A stretch of 64,000 bases of DNA from Trissonchulus latispiculum (taxonomy: Eukaryota; Nematoda; Enoplea; Enoplida; Ironidae), in NCBI GenBank assembly GCA_030248195.1, contig JASAND010028782.1:62001-126000 (forward strand). Direction: 5' to 3'. Position 1 is the first letter of the stretch. The number at the start of each line of letters is the position of its first letter. Shown here piece after piece: positions 1 through 36,324 of this stretch. The notes below the pieces were generated by a model. It had not been told where the DNA came from. It made no database searches and was given only the letters and a program-made list of their open reading frames with translations. Made by a program: the position numbers and the translations under genes.

Positions 1-25252
<25,252 letters not shown>

Positions 25253-25280
25253 AGCGAGAAATTCATAATCGCAGCGGAAA

Positions 25281-25321
<41 letters not shown>

Positions 25322-25327
25322 TATACA
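25281..25327. repeat. (TA)n microsatellite upstream of the PIK3C2 start
   Basis: TA tract 29 nt 5' of the first Met codon (minus strand). It could mask an acceptor ending TATATAG, so a 5' exon cannot be excluded. Confidence 0.9.
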
Positions 25328-25515
25328 TCATATTATAAATTTTTCATGATTCATAGCTCAGGATGGGAAAAACAGGGGAAGGGTACATTGGTTTTGTTAG
25401 AGGATGAAAGGACAAGTGTTTCCTTTGGCAATCGTTTTCGTTTTAAAACAGTGTTGCATACAAAAGCATAAAACGGTGGGAAACAAGCTAGTTTGGTGAT
25501 AAAAATGGTAAAAAA

Positions 25516-25729
25516 TAGTGAAGGCCACCGGATATTTTTTCATATCGGGATATCCGCCTATTTGGAGTTAACGGAACGGAATACGGATATCCGGTTTCCA
25601 AAGTTAACTTCAAGAAAATGATTTTGCAGTTAAACTTTCGATTTTGATTTTAATTTAGTTTAACCTCCCCCGCCAAACCACCCACCCACCCCCCTAGCAC
25701 ATCTATGAGTATTCCAGTGCACATCACTA
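25516..25729. mobile_element. Small hAT-type MITE
   Basis: Ends TAGTGAAGGCCACCGGATA and complement of GTGCACATCACTA, flanked by GTAAAAAA (25508-25515) and GTAAAAAT (25730-25737), a 7/8 target duplication. The left subterminal region has GGATATCCG-type palindromes. No ORF. Confidence 0.65.
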
Positions 25730-25737
25730 GTAAAAAT

Positions 25738-26102
25738 TCGGCGAAAAAGGGTATTTTTGAGTTTCTCAAATTTTCTTATAACTTTAAAAACCATGAAAAA
25801 CACCCGTCACGCAAAAACACGGGCACATATGCATACAGATGGGGCGACAATATTTTTGCTTTGGTCTCTTGATTAGACAAAAATTCGCTTCTAATTTGAC
25901 TAACACTAAACTTTCCCTACGGTAAATCGAAGTCGCTGATTCCAAAAATCGAATCGAGGGATCACTCCAGAGTTTTCAATTTGTACGCAGAAGCAGAATT
26001 GTACAAACACAAACTAATATCCAATTTTCGCTGAAAGATGCTCTTGTTTGATTTGCGATCGATAGACATGGAGGGGCGGCAGGCAAGGGCAGGGCAGGGA
26101 CA
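25738..26102. other. Intergenic, no recognised feature
   Basis: AT-rich sequence without repeat structure or coding potential that I could recognise. Confidence 0.4.
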
Positions 26103-26415
26103 CAGTGGCGGATCCAGGATTTTGAAAAGGGGGGGCCCGCTGAAAAATTTTTCTGGGGGGGGTAACCAAATTTTTCCGGGGGGGGGGGTAAAAATTTGCT
26201 TTTTCCAGGAACAAAATATTTTTACAATAAAATTAATATTGTGTATGGAAAGGTTAGTTCACTTGCCAATTGGAAAACAACTATATCCCGTGAGTGAAGC
26301 AAAGCATGGAGAATTTACACAAGAAGCACAAGGGGGGTCTGGGGGGCAGAGCCCCCAGAAGTTGAAGAATTTTTTGAAATTGGAAAAAAATCCGTCATGC
26401 AAACTTTTGAAAAGG
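26103..26415 (+). mobile_element. Left end of a hAT-like element (CAGTGGCGGATCCAGG), truncated
   Basis: Starts CAGTGGCGGATCCAGGATTT and shares about 300 bp with the left part of the element at 27508, including GGGGTCTGGGGGGCAGAG and AGAAGTTGAAGAATTTTTTG. The matching right end CCTGGATCCGCCACTG is absent nearby, so this copy is truncated. Confidence 0.65.
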
Positions 26416-26934
26416 AGGGACACACCCTTTATTCACCCAAGACTCACCTGTCCCCTACCCACACAAAGAAGAATCTCTTGAAAAATCCAGTGATGAGATT
26501 TTTGAAAGAATATATTTCTACGTCTTTAACTGCACCGGTATTAGTGTCTATGGTTTACCACATTGGGAAACTAACATCTGACCATTTTTGTTGAGATATG
26601 GCAAACAGATCGCTAACTTTACGAAGCTAACTTGACCAATAGCTTGAAACCCGTCCGCACATCTTGAACGGGCAGGCTTGAGCTTAAAACCTCCGGTGTA
26701 GCGGAAGTGGTGGAACGTATCTGCGTTTGCTGTAAATTTTAAATTATCAGAGATTTATTTTTCTAGAACCGTCCTATCTTTTATTAGTTAAGGGTGGCCA
26801 TAATTACAATTTGTGGGAGCCATATAAAGTTAAAAGTAAAATTTTGTTATTTTGAAAATATTTTATTTGCGTATGCCACTTACTAGCTAATTTCGACTTC
26901 GGGTGTTAAAAGGGAAGGGGAGGTGAAATCACGC

Positions 26935-27507
26935 ATAGGTGTACGGTACGGGTGTACCAGGACCAGGGTGCAGTTTGCCCCCTGTGAGACCCCCTCCCCC
27001 ACGGAGAGGCCGGACCCCCCTACCCGACCTCAACTACTCCTCTCCCGCCCCCCAAGTCGAGCTCAACCCCCCCCCCCCCCCTAAAATTGGGTCCAAAGCA
27101 AGTAAAAAATGCAAAATTTCTGAAAATTTTCGAAAAAATGGCTATAAATCAGCTATCAGCTAATATGGTTATTTATAGCAATTAAAAATTAATATACGCA
27201 ATTATAAACTACAATTTGGGCCAATTTAGGTATATTTTAGCGCAAATTTGTCAATTTTCAAGCCCTATTTTTGCATAGGAAAACTACTGACAGAAGCTTT
27301 TAATGTATAATGTATACGTATATGTAACGTTTAATGTATATATATATACTGTACATTGAAAAAGGAGCATTTTTAGCTAAAAAACGTGGCGTGGGTACAG
27401 TTTATGGGGGGTCCTCCCCTCCCCAAATTTCGGATTTTGGTGGGGTCCCCCGGGCCAAATTTGGACCTACCTCCCCCCAACCCAATCAGGTAGTTGGTAC
27501 ACCTATG
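26935..27507. mobile_element. MITE-like unit with CATAGGTGTAC ends
   Basis: Inverted ends CATAGGTGTAC (26935) and GTACACCTATG (27497-27507), with C-rich subterminal tracts (CCCCCC-AAATTTGG-like blocks) on both sides. Similar ACACCTATG ends appear near 24150 and 42635. Its right end supplies the target site used by the hAT element that follows. Confidence 0.55.
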
Positions 27508-28058
27508 CAGTGGCGGATCCAGGATTTTGAAAAGGGGGGACCGCTGAAAAATTTTTCCGGGGGGGGGGGGTAAAAATTTTCTTTTTCCAGGAACAAAATA
27601 TTTTCACAAGAAAATTAATATTGTGTATGGAAAGGTTAGTTCACTTGCCAATTGGAAAACAACAGCAAAACAACAATCCCGTGAGTGAAGCAAAGCATGA
27701 AGAATTTACACAAGAAGCACACGGGGGGGTCTGGGGGGCAGAGTCCCCCAGAAGTTGAAGACTTTTTTGAAATTGGAAAAAATCCATCATGCAAACTTTT
27801 GAAAAGATTAAATAAAATGGAGATGTATACGTATATATATAGTAACTTACGAAATGAAAAACTCGCAGTAAAATAGTATATACAAGGAATGGTGGCAATA
27901 AAGAGGACAAGTTACAAGGGCAACAAAGATAATGTGGAAAACGGGGGTCTGGGGGGCAGAGCAGAGCCCCCCAGAAGTTGAAGAATTTTTTGAAATCGTG
28001 GAAAAGTCAGCAATTCAAATGTTTAAAAAGATGAGTTATTGAGTTATATAATCGATCA

Positions 28059-28352
28059 GTGGAAAACCAAAACGGGAATTGGATGCTTTTCAGAATTTTT
28101 CACTTCCACGATTTATTCTATAGCACTTTCAGAAGCTGCCAATTATCAATCTTGCATTGCCCATTTATATATATTTTGACGTTGCAGTCATCCGGATTTA
28201 GCAGACTACATACTAAGTACTTTTTTCATCATAGGGTGTGTGAAATATGGAATGCATTGCCTGTCGATGTAGTAAGTGCTAGTTCTGTTTATATTTTTAA
28301 GCGGAAACTCGATGCAAACAAAAACTTGCTTATGAGGTTTCTTCGAGGGTGA
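28059..28352 (+). pseudogene. LINE ORF2 C-terminal relic inside a hAT-type element
   Basis: An ORF whose end reads HRVCEIWNALPVDVVSASSV and YIFKRKLD, the typical CR1/Jockey-like ORF2 terminus (RVxxxWNxLP...F+xxLD). The first half of the ORF is not recognisable. It lies inside the 27508-32139 element, probably as a nested insertion. Confidence 0.6.
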
Positions 28353-28737
28353 TTTGTATTTTTATTTCCAGCAAAAATACTTAAATTTTTAATATTAATT
28401 ACTAATATATATATTTACGTATATATGTCGTTCTAACAGGGTTAAAATTTTAGTTTTTATTAAGTCTAAATTTGAGCAGGGTGTAAGTCAGGGGTGCATT
28501 AGGCACCCATATACACCCTAAACCGCCTTACCACAGTTTCTTACGAATCTCTTGTGCATAGGTAGCTGGTACTTTGTACAAGTAATAAATATGTTATGTT
28601 GTGTTATGTCGTGTTTTGCTGAAGGGACCCACCAGTGAAATTGTATCCTGTGCCCCATTTAGAAGTATAATGTATGTTTTTTGGTTAATATAACCCCCAG
28701 GGAGAGGAATGAAATGAGCTGGTATGCTGCAGACTCC

Positions 28738-28862
28738 CCGCACAAGTTGGGTCCCACGAATACCTGATTAGTCGTCTTGCCTGTAATAGGAATCGTGTAC
28801 GTATTCGTTTGGTTTCATGCAGGTTTTCATGTTCTGGTTCAGGTATTCGTAGCTTGTGCGGT
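28738..28862. repeat. Imperfect palindrome with CCGCACAAG arms
   Basis: CCGCACAAG plus CGAATACCTGA (with a 10-nt spacer) is repeated inverted 90 bp further on. Origin unknown. Confidence 0.5.
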
Positions 28863-28936
28863 TTAGATCCCACCAAGGTAGTTATGGGTAGGTAGGCGAG
28901 ATGCAGCATACCGACGCAAGGGGAAAACTTTTGCTC

Positions 28937-28963
28937 CAGAAAATCTGTTTTACAGATTTTCTG
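28937..28963. repeat. Perfect 12-bp hairpin
   Basis: CAGAAAATCTGT and its exact complement separated by TTT. Confidence 0.7.
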
Positions 28964-29729
28964 ACATTTCGTTCTTTTAGTGAGTTTCGGACTAACTTTA
29001 AGTTGGTAAATTTAATTATATAGTATATATATATATACTCAGTATATATATAAGAATTTTTTATTATAAACTGAAATTTTACTATGTGCATAGACCATTC
29101 ATTGGGAAATTGAAAGTCACAATTAATGACGTATATAAAAAAATTTTTTTTTCTTCTTAGTGCAGTTTTTTAAAGATTTCTACAGATAAATTTTATCACT
29201 AACTTAAAAGTCTATACTATATGAGGAAATGCTCTTGCTGAATAAATTATGAAATTAATCAAAAGTTGTAGACTGCACTTGTCCGAGGGGCATTGAGTAG
29301 CTGTGTGTCTTACGAAAGAGTGAACGGTATTTACGTATGCATTATATAGTAATGACTTTTGATAATGATTTCGATATATCTTGTTGTTGTGAATAGTAGG
29401 GACTAGGGGCGGACAGGTGCAGTCTACGTGGTGGGTCCACAGTGCAGATTGCAAACATAATATACGTGTACCAACCTACGTATATATGTGTAGAAATGTT
29501 TGCGTACTGTGGGGCGGTTGTTCATTTCATTCCATCATCATCATCATCATCATACGTATATATATACGTTATGAAAGCAAAATAAAATTTGTAAATGCCC
29601 GTATATAAGCTTGTATATAGTCATAAAATAAACTGAAGGCGTTGTTGAGTACAATTATATACTTACAAAACAGGAAAGGAAACAAAATAGAAGACACTTT
29701 AAGAGACAGAAGTTCTGTCACAGAACTAG

Positions 29730-30832
29730 GTATAGTCGGGGGGGGGGAAACATAAATAGGGAAGCAAGCCTCCAACTTTTTCTTCGTTTGGATTTGGATC
29801 GGTTTGAGTATACCGTTACGTACCGTGGGCAAATATATACCTATCCAATCGTATATTCAAACTTCTCATACACCTCTCTCAGCTTTGGCAGTAACAGGAT
29901 TTGTCCATGTTTTTTTTACCCGCGAATCGGGGAAAAAACATGGTGCGGGGAAAAAAACATGGCACGGATTTCTAGCAAGCAACCATTTAGAGTGGTTTAA
30001 AAGCGTTGTTTCAGCTGTTTTTAGCGTGCAAAACTACCTAGGCACCATTCTAGCGTCACAACAAGCTTAAAACCCGATTTTTTGGTCAAAATGCCAAATC
30101 CGCCGTACCTAACCTGTTTGGGCATGAAACCTGTTGGGAACTGGCCATAATATGCAGAATATCGCTAGAAATAAGTTGGTTGTGTTAAAAATTGCAATAT
30201 CCCATCATTTTTTAAGTTTTTTCAAAATTTTCATTTTTACCATAGAAACTTATGAAACCTGGCATGTTGATGCTGCAAATCAAATTTTCGAGCTAGAAGC
30301 TTCAAAAATGCTCAAAGTTGGCATATTTTGAGTTTTTTAGCGGTTTTAAAGCATTCTCTTTCCTATAGAAGCATTAGTTACGCCTTCCTGAAGCATACGC
30401 AAAAATTTGAAAATTTGGTCACCATGTTTTTTCCCCGCTCTAGTGGACCCTATGTGGGGGAAAAAACATGGTCAAATTTTTTTACTGGGTGCACGTAGGG
30501 GAAAATCACTATTGCCATGTGATAGAGCAAGTCGAATTATGCCCGCATGCAAATTTATAGTAGCCAAAGTTGGATGGTTGGTTAGATATATATAGACTTG
30601 CAAACTTTCGAAAATCCTTAGCATTTTGGCCAATTTTGGTCAACTTTGGTCAAGTACTGTACTTACAGAATCAAACTTAGAAACCAATCTGGTACTGTAG
30701 GGTATACTTCTAGACTTGCTCTTTCTAATGGGCTATACTAGGCAGCTGCATCTGCTATGGTTGGGGAGTAGGCGACCATGTTTTTTTCCCCCTCTTTTCC
30801 GTCATGTTTCCCCCCCCCCTCCCTGACTATAC
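29730..30832. mobile_element. Motif-pair element A (GGGGAAAAAACATGG)
   Basis: Ends GTATAGTCGGGGGGGGG and CCCCTCCCTGACTATAC. The motif GGGGAAAAAACATGG or its complement occurs at 29907-29963 (three copies), 30422-30473 (inverted pair), and near the right end (30775-30815). Between them is AT-rich non-coding sequence. Same length and motif positions as element B, which follows 24 bp later. No ORF of note. Confidence 0.65.
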
Positions 30833-30856
30833 GTAATAAAGCAGCATAGATGTATA

Positions 30857-31948
30857 TAGCGCGGCGGGAAATAAAAACCCAAATTTTCGAATTTTCACTG
30901 TAACTTTTTTATTAAGCTACAAAACGAAAATCTAACGATACCTACCATGAGGCCTTGCGAAGAGCTTCAAATTGAGCCATAAAACATCTCTCTAGCACTT
31001 ACCGTTAGTGGGGAATTTTGGACGAAACAGATGGGAAAAGAAAACCCATATGCGGGAAAAGAAAACCCATTCTGAATTTTTTGCTAGAAGGGTGTCAGAA
31101 CTATTTTGACTGCACCATTCGAAAGAGCGGGTTGTTTTTAGTACGTCTGCATCGCAAAATATCAAAATTTGAGCGAAAATGTAGGCCAAATTAATATTTC
31201 AAATTTTTGTATGTTTAACACGTAAAGATAAGCAAATTTTGGAAAATTTTTAGATTTGCTTATTTTCTGCAGTTTGAACACTCTGTCGTATAGAAAACAA
31301 GCTTTTATTGTATTTTGAGCCAAACTAGACCATTTTAACGTAAAAATAAGCAAAATTTTGTCAAAATTGCAAATTTGGCTTGAAATGGCACCATGCCAAG
31401 ATCATCTGGGCTACACATAACGAAATGATGCCAGGTAAAGCCTCCACCAATTTAAGCTAGAGGCTCTATTAAACAAATTTAAGTGTTAATATGACCTTTG
31501 TTACTAAAGGTTTGAAAAATATTCTATTTTTAAAATTGGGTTTTCTTTTCCCGCATGTGGGTTTTCTTTTCCCGCCGAATGAAGGTAACCCCCAGGTCGC
31601 ACCACAGGCACCAGAACCAAACAGCATATGCCGTCGTGAGTTTAAGACATATCCTCTGTATAACTATAATCCGTTTAGCCCTAGGTCTTTCCAGTAGTTC
31701 AGGGTGACACACCAAAGTTGACCCTGTCTGACCCCCATGTTGGGACCAAAAATTTCAAAATTTTAAAAGTCCCACAAAATTTACTGAGAAGCACCGGAGA
31801 CTACGATAATACACCCCCTAGGGTAGTTTTGGACGCTCTTTAAGATAGGCTATCAAAATCTGATTTAGCTCATATGGCTGTCTCACACTGCCAATGGGTT
31901 TTCTTTTCCCGCATTTCAGAGTGGGTTTTCTTTTCCCGCCGCGCTATA
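30857..31948. mobile_element. Motif-pair element B (GGGAAAAGAAAACCCA)
   Basis: Ends GCGCGGCGGGAAATAAAAAC and complement ending CCCGCCGCGC, flanked by TATA. The motif GGGAAAAGAAAACCCA occurs as pairs at 31030-31070 (direct), 31537-31578 (inverted complement pair) and 31894-31940 (inverted complement pair). Offsets from the left end (about 170, 680 and 1040) match element A (about 180, 690 and 1045) although the motif itself differs. Confidence 0.65.
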
Positions 31949-32147
31949 TATATATATACAAGTGCGCCGCAGGCGAAAATTTTTCAAAATTTGTGAAATT
32001 ATGCTCAATTTTTACTCAAAATATGCATATAAACAGCTGAAAAAATTTTCTAGGGGGAGGCCCGGAATGTCAAAGGAGGGGGCCCAAATCGCAAAGGGGG
32101 GCCCCCGGGCCGCCGGGCCCCCCCCTGGATCCGCCACTGCACCTATG

Positions 32148-32458
32148 GTCCTATCTAACCGTGACCCCCCAGATGGAGACCAAACATGGAACAATGTAAA
32201 TGTACAAAATGTGAAATTTTTGCAAAACTTTTTGAAATTGAAAATGAAAAAATTAGCTAGAAATAGAGAAAAAGGCTAAAAATAGGTTAATTTAAATTAA
32301 GTTAATTAAATACGTAGCTTAAAAATAGTAAATTTAAAACGCAGTATATATATAAGTATATACGTAGTTTTTGATTACATTTAGTCGCAAATTGTATATA
32401 GATTTTATATGTGTCGAAAAAGGGCCATTTTTAAGTGATAAATTTCGGTATATATCAT
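32148..32458. other. Intergenic spacer, no recognised feature
   Basis: AT-rich, no repeat or coding signal recognised. Confidence 0.4.
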
Positions 32459-34390
32459 GTAGTGCGCGTCAGCGCACTACCTAGAATAGGGAAAAAGGCG
32501 TATATATTGCGCAGTGTTGGAACATAGTTTCCCCTGGTGCCGGCGGAGGAGTTGAGGTAGAGCCTTGATATTGCACCAGTAGAAAGCCCTTCACGAGGGG
32601 TCCATGCTCTGCAAATTTGAGCAAAATCGGCCGAGCCGTTTTTGAGATATGGCAGATTGAATTTTTCAGTGCACGACTTTTTTTTCGCCCCCACCCTAGG
32701 GGTCGGAGCTCTTAGATTTCCTATACCATATGGGGATTTTTTTGAACAACTTTTTCCCCATTTCTGGGGAAATGAGTATGGAGTAGGTAGGACCTCCCCA
32801 TAGGTCTGTGTACATAGCAGGATTTCGATTTTTTCGGAGTTTTTTCCAAAATGGTCAATCCTTCTGTTCGATATAACTGCATCTGGACTGGGCCGATGGG
32901 TCTCAGGTTTGGCATTGGCTTGGTTTGGTTTGGCAGCATTGCCCCACGGACTAGATCGTTACAGGCTATATGAATTTTGGATCTGTCCCCTGCGGCTTTC
33001 TGGCCAGGGGTCGAAACTTAGTGTGTAAAAGGGGGGGTCTGGGCCTACGGACTGTGGAGCCCTACACATAAGAGCTGCTGGGCTGAGGTTTTGTATTCGA
33101 ATAGGAACTCCTATATGGTGAATCTAAAAGGCCCATTAGTTTCGCTCTAGGACCTATCCGTGTGGCTGGGGGGCACCCTGATGGTGCTGGGCCCAACCGT
33201 GTCGCAACTCCAACTTTAGCCTCTTATACAGAAAGGTCCACAGTGAGCAGGTCTTTCTTATTTGGTATTTGGGGTGGGGTGCGGGAGGACTGCAGCATAT
33301 GCTATAGTAGGCTTCGCCCGGACCCTGTGGCGCCCTGGCCAGGGGTCTGGACCGGGGACCGGGCCCAAAATGACCAAAAATCAGTTTTTCCAAAAGTGGC
33401 CAAGTTTGGTATCAAATGAAAGCCCTTGATGAGGCGAACATTTTTTGTCATTGGAGGACCCCTCCAAAGTGGACCCAGCGGCCTGTGGCGCCCTGACCAG
33501 GGTCCGGACCGGTCCAAAATGGTCAAAAATCGATTTCTCTAAAAGTGGCCAAGTTTGGTATCAAATGAAAGCCCTTGGTCAGGCGAACATTTTTTGTCAT
33601 AGGAGGACCCCTCCAAAGTTGCCCTATCGACCTGTGGCGCCCTGACCACGGTCCGGACTGGTCAAAAATCGATTTTTCGAAAACTTTGCAAATTTAGTAT
33701 CAAATGAAAGCCTTTGACGAGGCGAACATGGGTGGTCAGTTTCAAAGCAAAATAACCTGATTGTAAGCCCCTGATGAGTCCCACAATCAGGTCAGTCGGG
33801 CATAACAAGGCGATCCGTATATGCGATCACGATGTGCGCAATGATACTGTATGTCACAGCTGTATATATAGTCGTGCAAGTCAATCGTTTTTCTCAACTT
33901 TAACTTGGCCTTTTTGTGTTATTTAGTATCAAATGAAAGCCTTTGACGAGGCGAACATTTTTTGTCATTGGAAGACCCCTCCAAAGTGGACCCAGCTGCC
34001 TGTGGCGCCCTGACCAGGGTCCGGACCGGTCCAAAATGGTCAAAAATCGATTTTTCTAAAAGTGGCCAAGTTTAGTATCAAATGAAAGCCCTTGGTGAGG
34101 CGAACATTTTTTGTCATTGGAGAACCCCGCCAAAGTGGACCCAGCGGCCTGTGGTGCCCTGACCAGGGTCCAAGCCGGTCCAAAATGGTCAAAAATCGAT
34201 TTCTCTAAAAGTGGCCAAGTTTGGTATCAAATGAAAGCCCTTGGTGAGGCGAACATTTTTTGTCATTGGAGGACCCCTCCAAAGTGGACCCAGCGGCCTG
34301 TGGTGCCCTGACCAGGGTCCAGGCCGGTCCAAAATGGCCAAAAATAGATTTTTCCAAAACTGGCCAAGTTTGGTGTAAAATGAAAAATAT
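32459..34390 (+). repeat. Hairpin-headed repeat E1, copy 1, with satellite tail
   Basis: Begins with a perfect hairpin (stem GTAGTGCGC, 4-nt loop, 32459-32480), then CTAGAATAGGGAAAA and a 0.9-kb body. About six tandem units of roughly 145 bp follow, each with TTTGGTATCAAATGAAAG. A 230-bp insertion at about 33730-33960 is bounded by a 37-bp direct repeat. Nearly the same sequence is at 58026-59700. On the minus strand the hairpin would be a 3' terminal stem-loop behind a minisatellite, an arrangement known from Helentron-type non-autonomous elements; that assignment is a guess. Confidence 0.65.
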
Positions 34391-34429
34391 ATATATATAT
34401 ATATTGTATATATGTATATATATAAACGT

Positions 34430-34890
34430 TTTCTGATGCGGAATCAATTGCGTTTTTTCAAATTTCCCCAACCCCACGCAGCGCGACAACCCCCCTCCCC
34501 GGTGGGAGTTCGGCCCCCCTTCCGATGCAGAAACCATTGCGTTTTTTAAATTCACCGAACCCCACCCCCCCCCCCAACGGTGGGAGTTCGGCCCCCGTCA
34601 TCCTGTTTTCCGATAACCCCTCTGTGAACGATTTCTGATGCAGAAACAATTGCGTTTTTCAAATTTTCCGTACCCCACGCAGCGCTACGTCCGCCCCGCC
34701 CCCCCCCCCCGGTGTGAGTTCGGCCCCCCCGTCATCCTGTTTTCCGATAACCCCTCTGTGAACGATTTCTGATGCAGAAACAATTGCGCTTTTTCAAATT
34801 TTCCGTACCCCACGCAGCGCGACGACCCCCCCCCTCCGGTGGGAGTTCGGCCCCCCCGTCATCCTCTTTTCCGATAACCCCTCTGCAAAC
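34430..34890. repeat. Tandem satellite with CCCACGCAGCGCGAC core
   Basis: Three to four units of about 115-135 bp. Each has a C-run, GGTGGGAGTTCGGCCCCC, TTTTCCGATAACCCC and CTGATGCAGAAACAATTGCG. Same family as the longer array at 59845-61320. In both places it directly follows repeat E1. Confidence 0.8.
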
Positions 34891-35692
34891 GTCTGCAAAT
34901 ATAAACAGATAGTGCACCGTACAAATGATAAAATGCCCTAAACGTGCTTACACCAGATACGTACGTATATATATATATATATATATATATACGTACGTAT
35001 ATACAGTACATTGCAAAGAAAAGGGCCGGTTCACTGACGCCTACGTATGTCAACTTTTCAGTGAAGGTGATATGACCTTCTAGTGAGTGTGATATGTCCG
35101 GTTTGTTTACGTTTCTTCTTAAGTGGTAGTAGGCACTCCCAAGTCACTGACTAATTTAAGAAGGGTGTGAAATGTTTACTCACAGTTCACTGGCATTGTA
35201 ATGTGCCACGTTCTTGCTTGTTGCAATTTCAGGCTATTCATAATTGTGCGTTTCATAAAGTGACGCAAAAATTTACAAGGTGATCCTGAACTAAAAATTT
35301 GATTTTATAGTGACAGTAAAAATGTAGGACCAGTAAATTTGTTCATGGGAAACATTTTCATGAAACAAAAGTTTTCAGTACGGTTTCCTGCAGTACTTCC
35401 TAAATCATTCATTTCAGCATTGTGTATATAATTCATGATTTTCTGAGTAACAGACACACTGTTATATATGTTGCAGCACAAATAAGTTTTTAATGGTTTA
35501 ATTATAAACATAGTGCAATTTTTGAAAAATGCTAAAAACGATGTAATTTGATAAAACTTATTATTCTAACGTGTAGAGAATTGTTTTTACGTACATCCTA
35601 ATTCAAAAAAATTCAAATCTTTTTTATGGCAGTTTATTCATTTTATTTATTAAGCCCTTGAAGAAAAACGCTAAAGCGGAAAAATGCAAGAA
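34891..35692. other. Intergenic spacer with one (TA)n tract
   Basis: A palindromic TACGTACGTATATA block with (TA)n at 34958-35000; the remainder has no recognised feature. Confidence 0.4.
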
Positions 35693-36324
35693 ACTAGAGG
35701 GAAAAATGCCCTAAACGGGCATGCAATGGCTAGAATAGGGAAAGAAGGAAGGGCGCAAAAATGCCAATATAATTGACAGTCGGCGCAGAAAATTATAGAA
35801 ACTAGATTCAGCGCCGAATAGGGAAAGCAGTCGGCGCTGAAAATTATAGAAACTAGATTCAGCGCCGTATAGGGAACGCAGTCAGCGCTGAAAATGATAG
35901 AAACTAGATTCAGCGCCGAATAGGGAATGCAGTCCGGTAGCGTGGAACAGGCAATTCCTCCGTCCATCCTATTCGCGTGAATTGCGATATGTCCAGTTCA
36001 ACGGTTCATTTCTCAAACAATGTTACCGTCGATAAGGTAATCTCATTAACTGTGACTGGGTTTTATACCTACTCGCCTGAATTATTACAATATGTTGATA
36101 CGAGCGGCTGCTTTCTCGTATATACAATTTTTTCTTAAACAGTAACATAGAGACTGCCCCTGGGTTGTCTACTTTTAGACTTACTTGAGCCTCGCGACTG
36201 TTTTTCCAACACAACATTTTTAACGATCAATGACACTTTTTATTTGTTTTAGACTATTATTAAGTGCGAAATTGTTAAAACTCCGAATGCGTAACAGAGT
36301 GTTTTCAGTTGGAACTAGTCATAG

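Larger units (their letters stand above)
27508..32139. mobile_element. hAT-type element, 4.6 kb, with perfect 8-bp target duplication
   Basis: Ends CAGTGGCGGATCCAGG and CCTGGATCCGCCACTG, flanked exactly by CACCTATG at 27500-27507 and 32140-32147. An 8-bp duplication and CAGTGGCGG ends are standard for the hAT superfamily. No transposase ORF remains. The interior carries a LINE relic (28059-28352), a 12-bp perfect hairpin (28937-28963) and two 1.1-kb motif-pair elements (29730-30832, 30857-31948), so it is a nested composite. Alternatively the two ends belong to different copies, but the identical duplication argues against that. Confidence 0.8.

Noticed and set aside
32459..32490. Classical Helitron 3' end (hairpin plus CTAG)
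   Set aside because: CTAG follows the hairpin in both copies, but sequence homology continues past it, so it is not the element boundary in that orientation.
35671..35967. 17-residue repeat protein ([18 protein letters not shown])
   Set aside because: A 51-bp tandem repeat in an FB-like arm happens to be divisible by three; present in several places in either orientation, with no start context.
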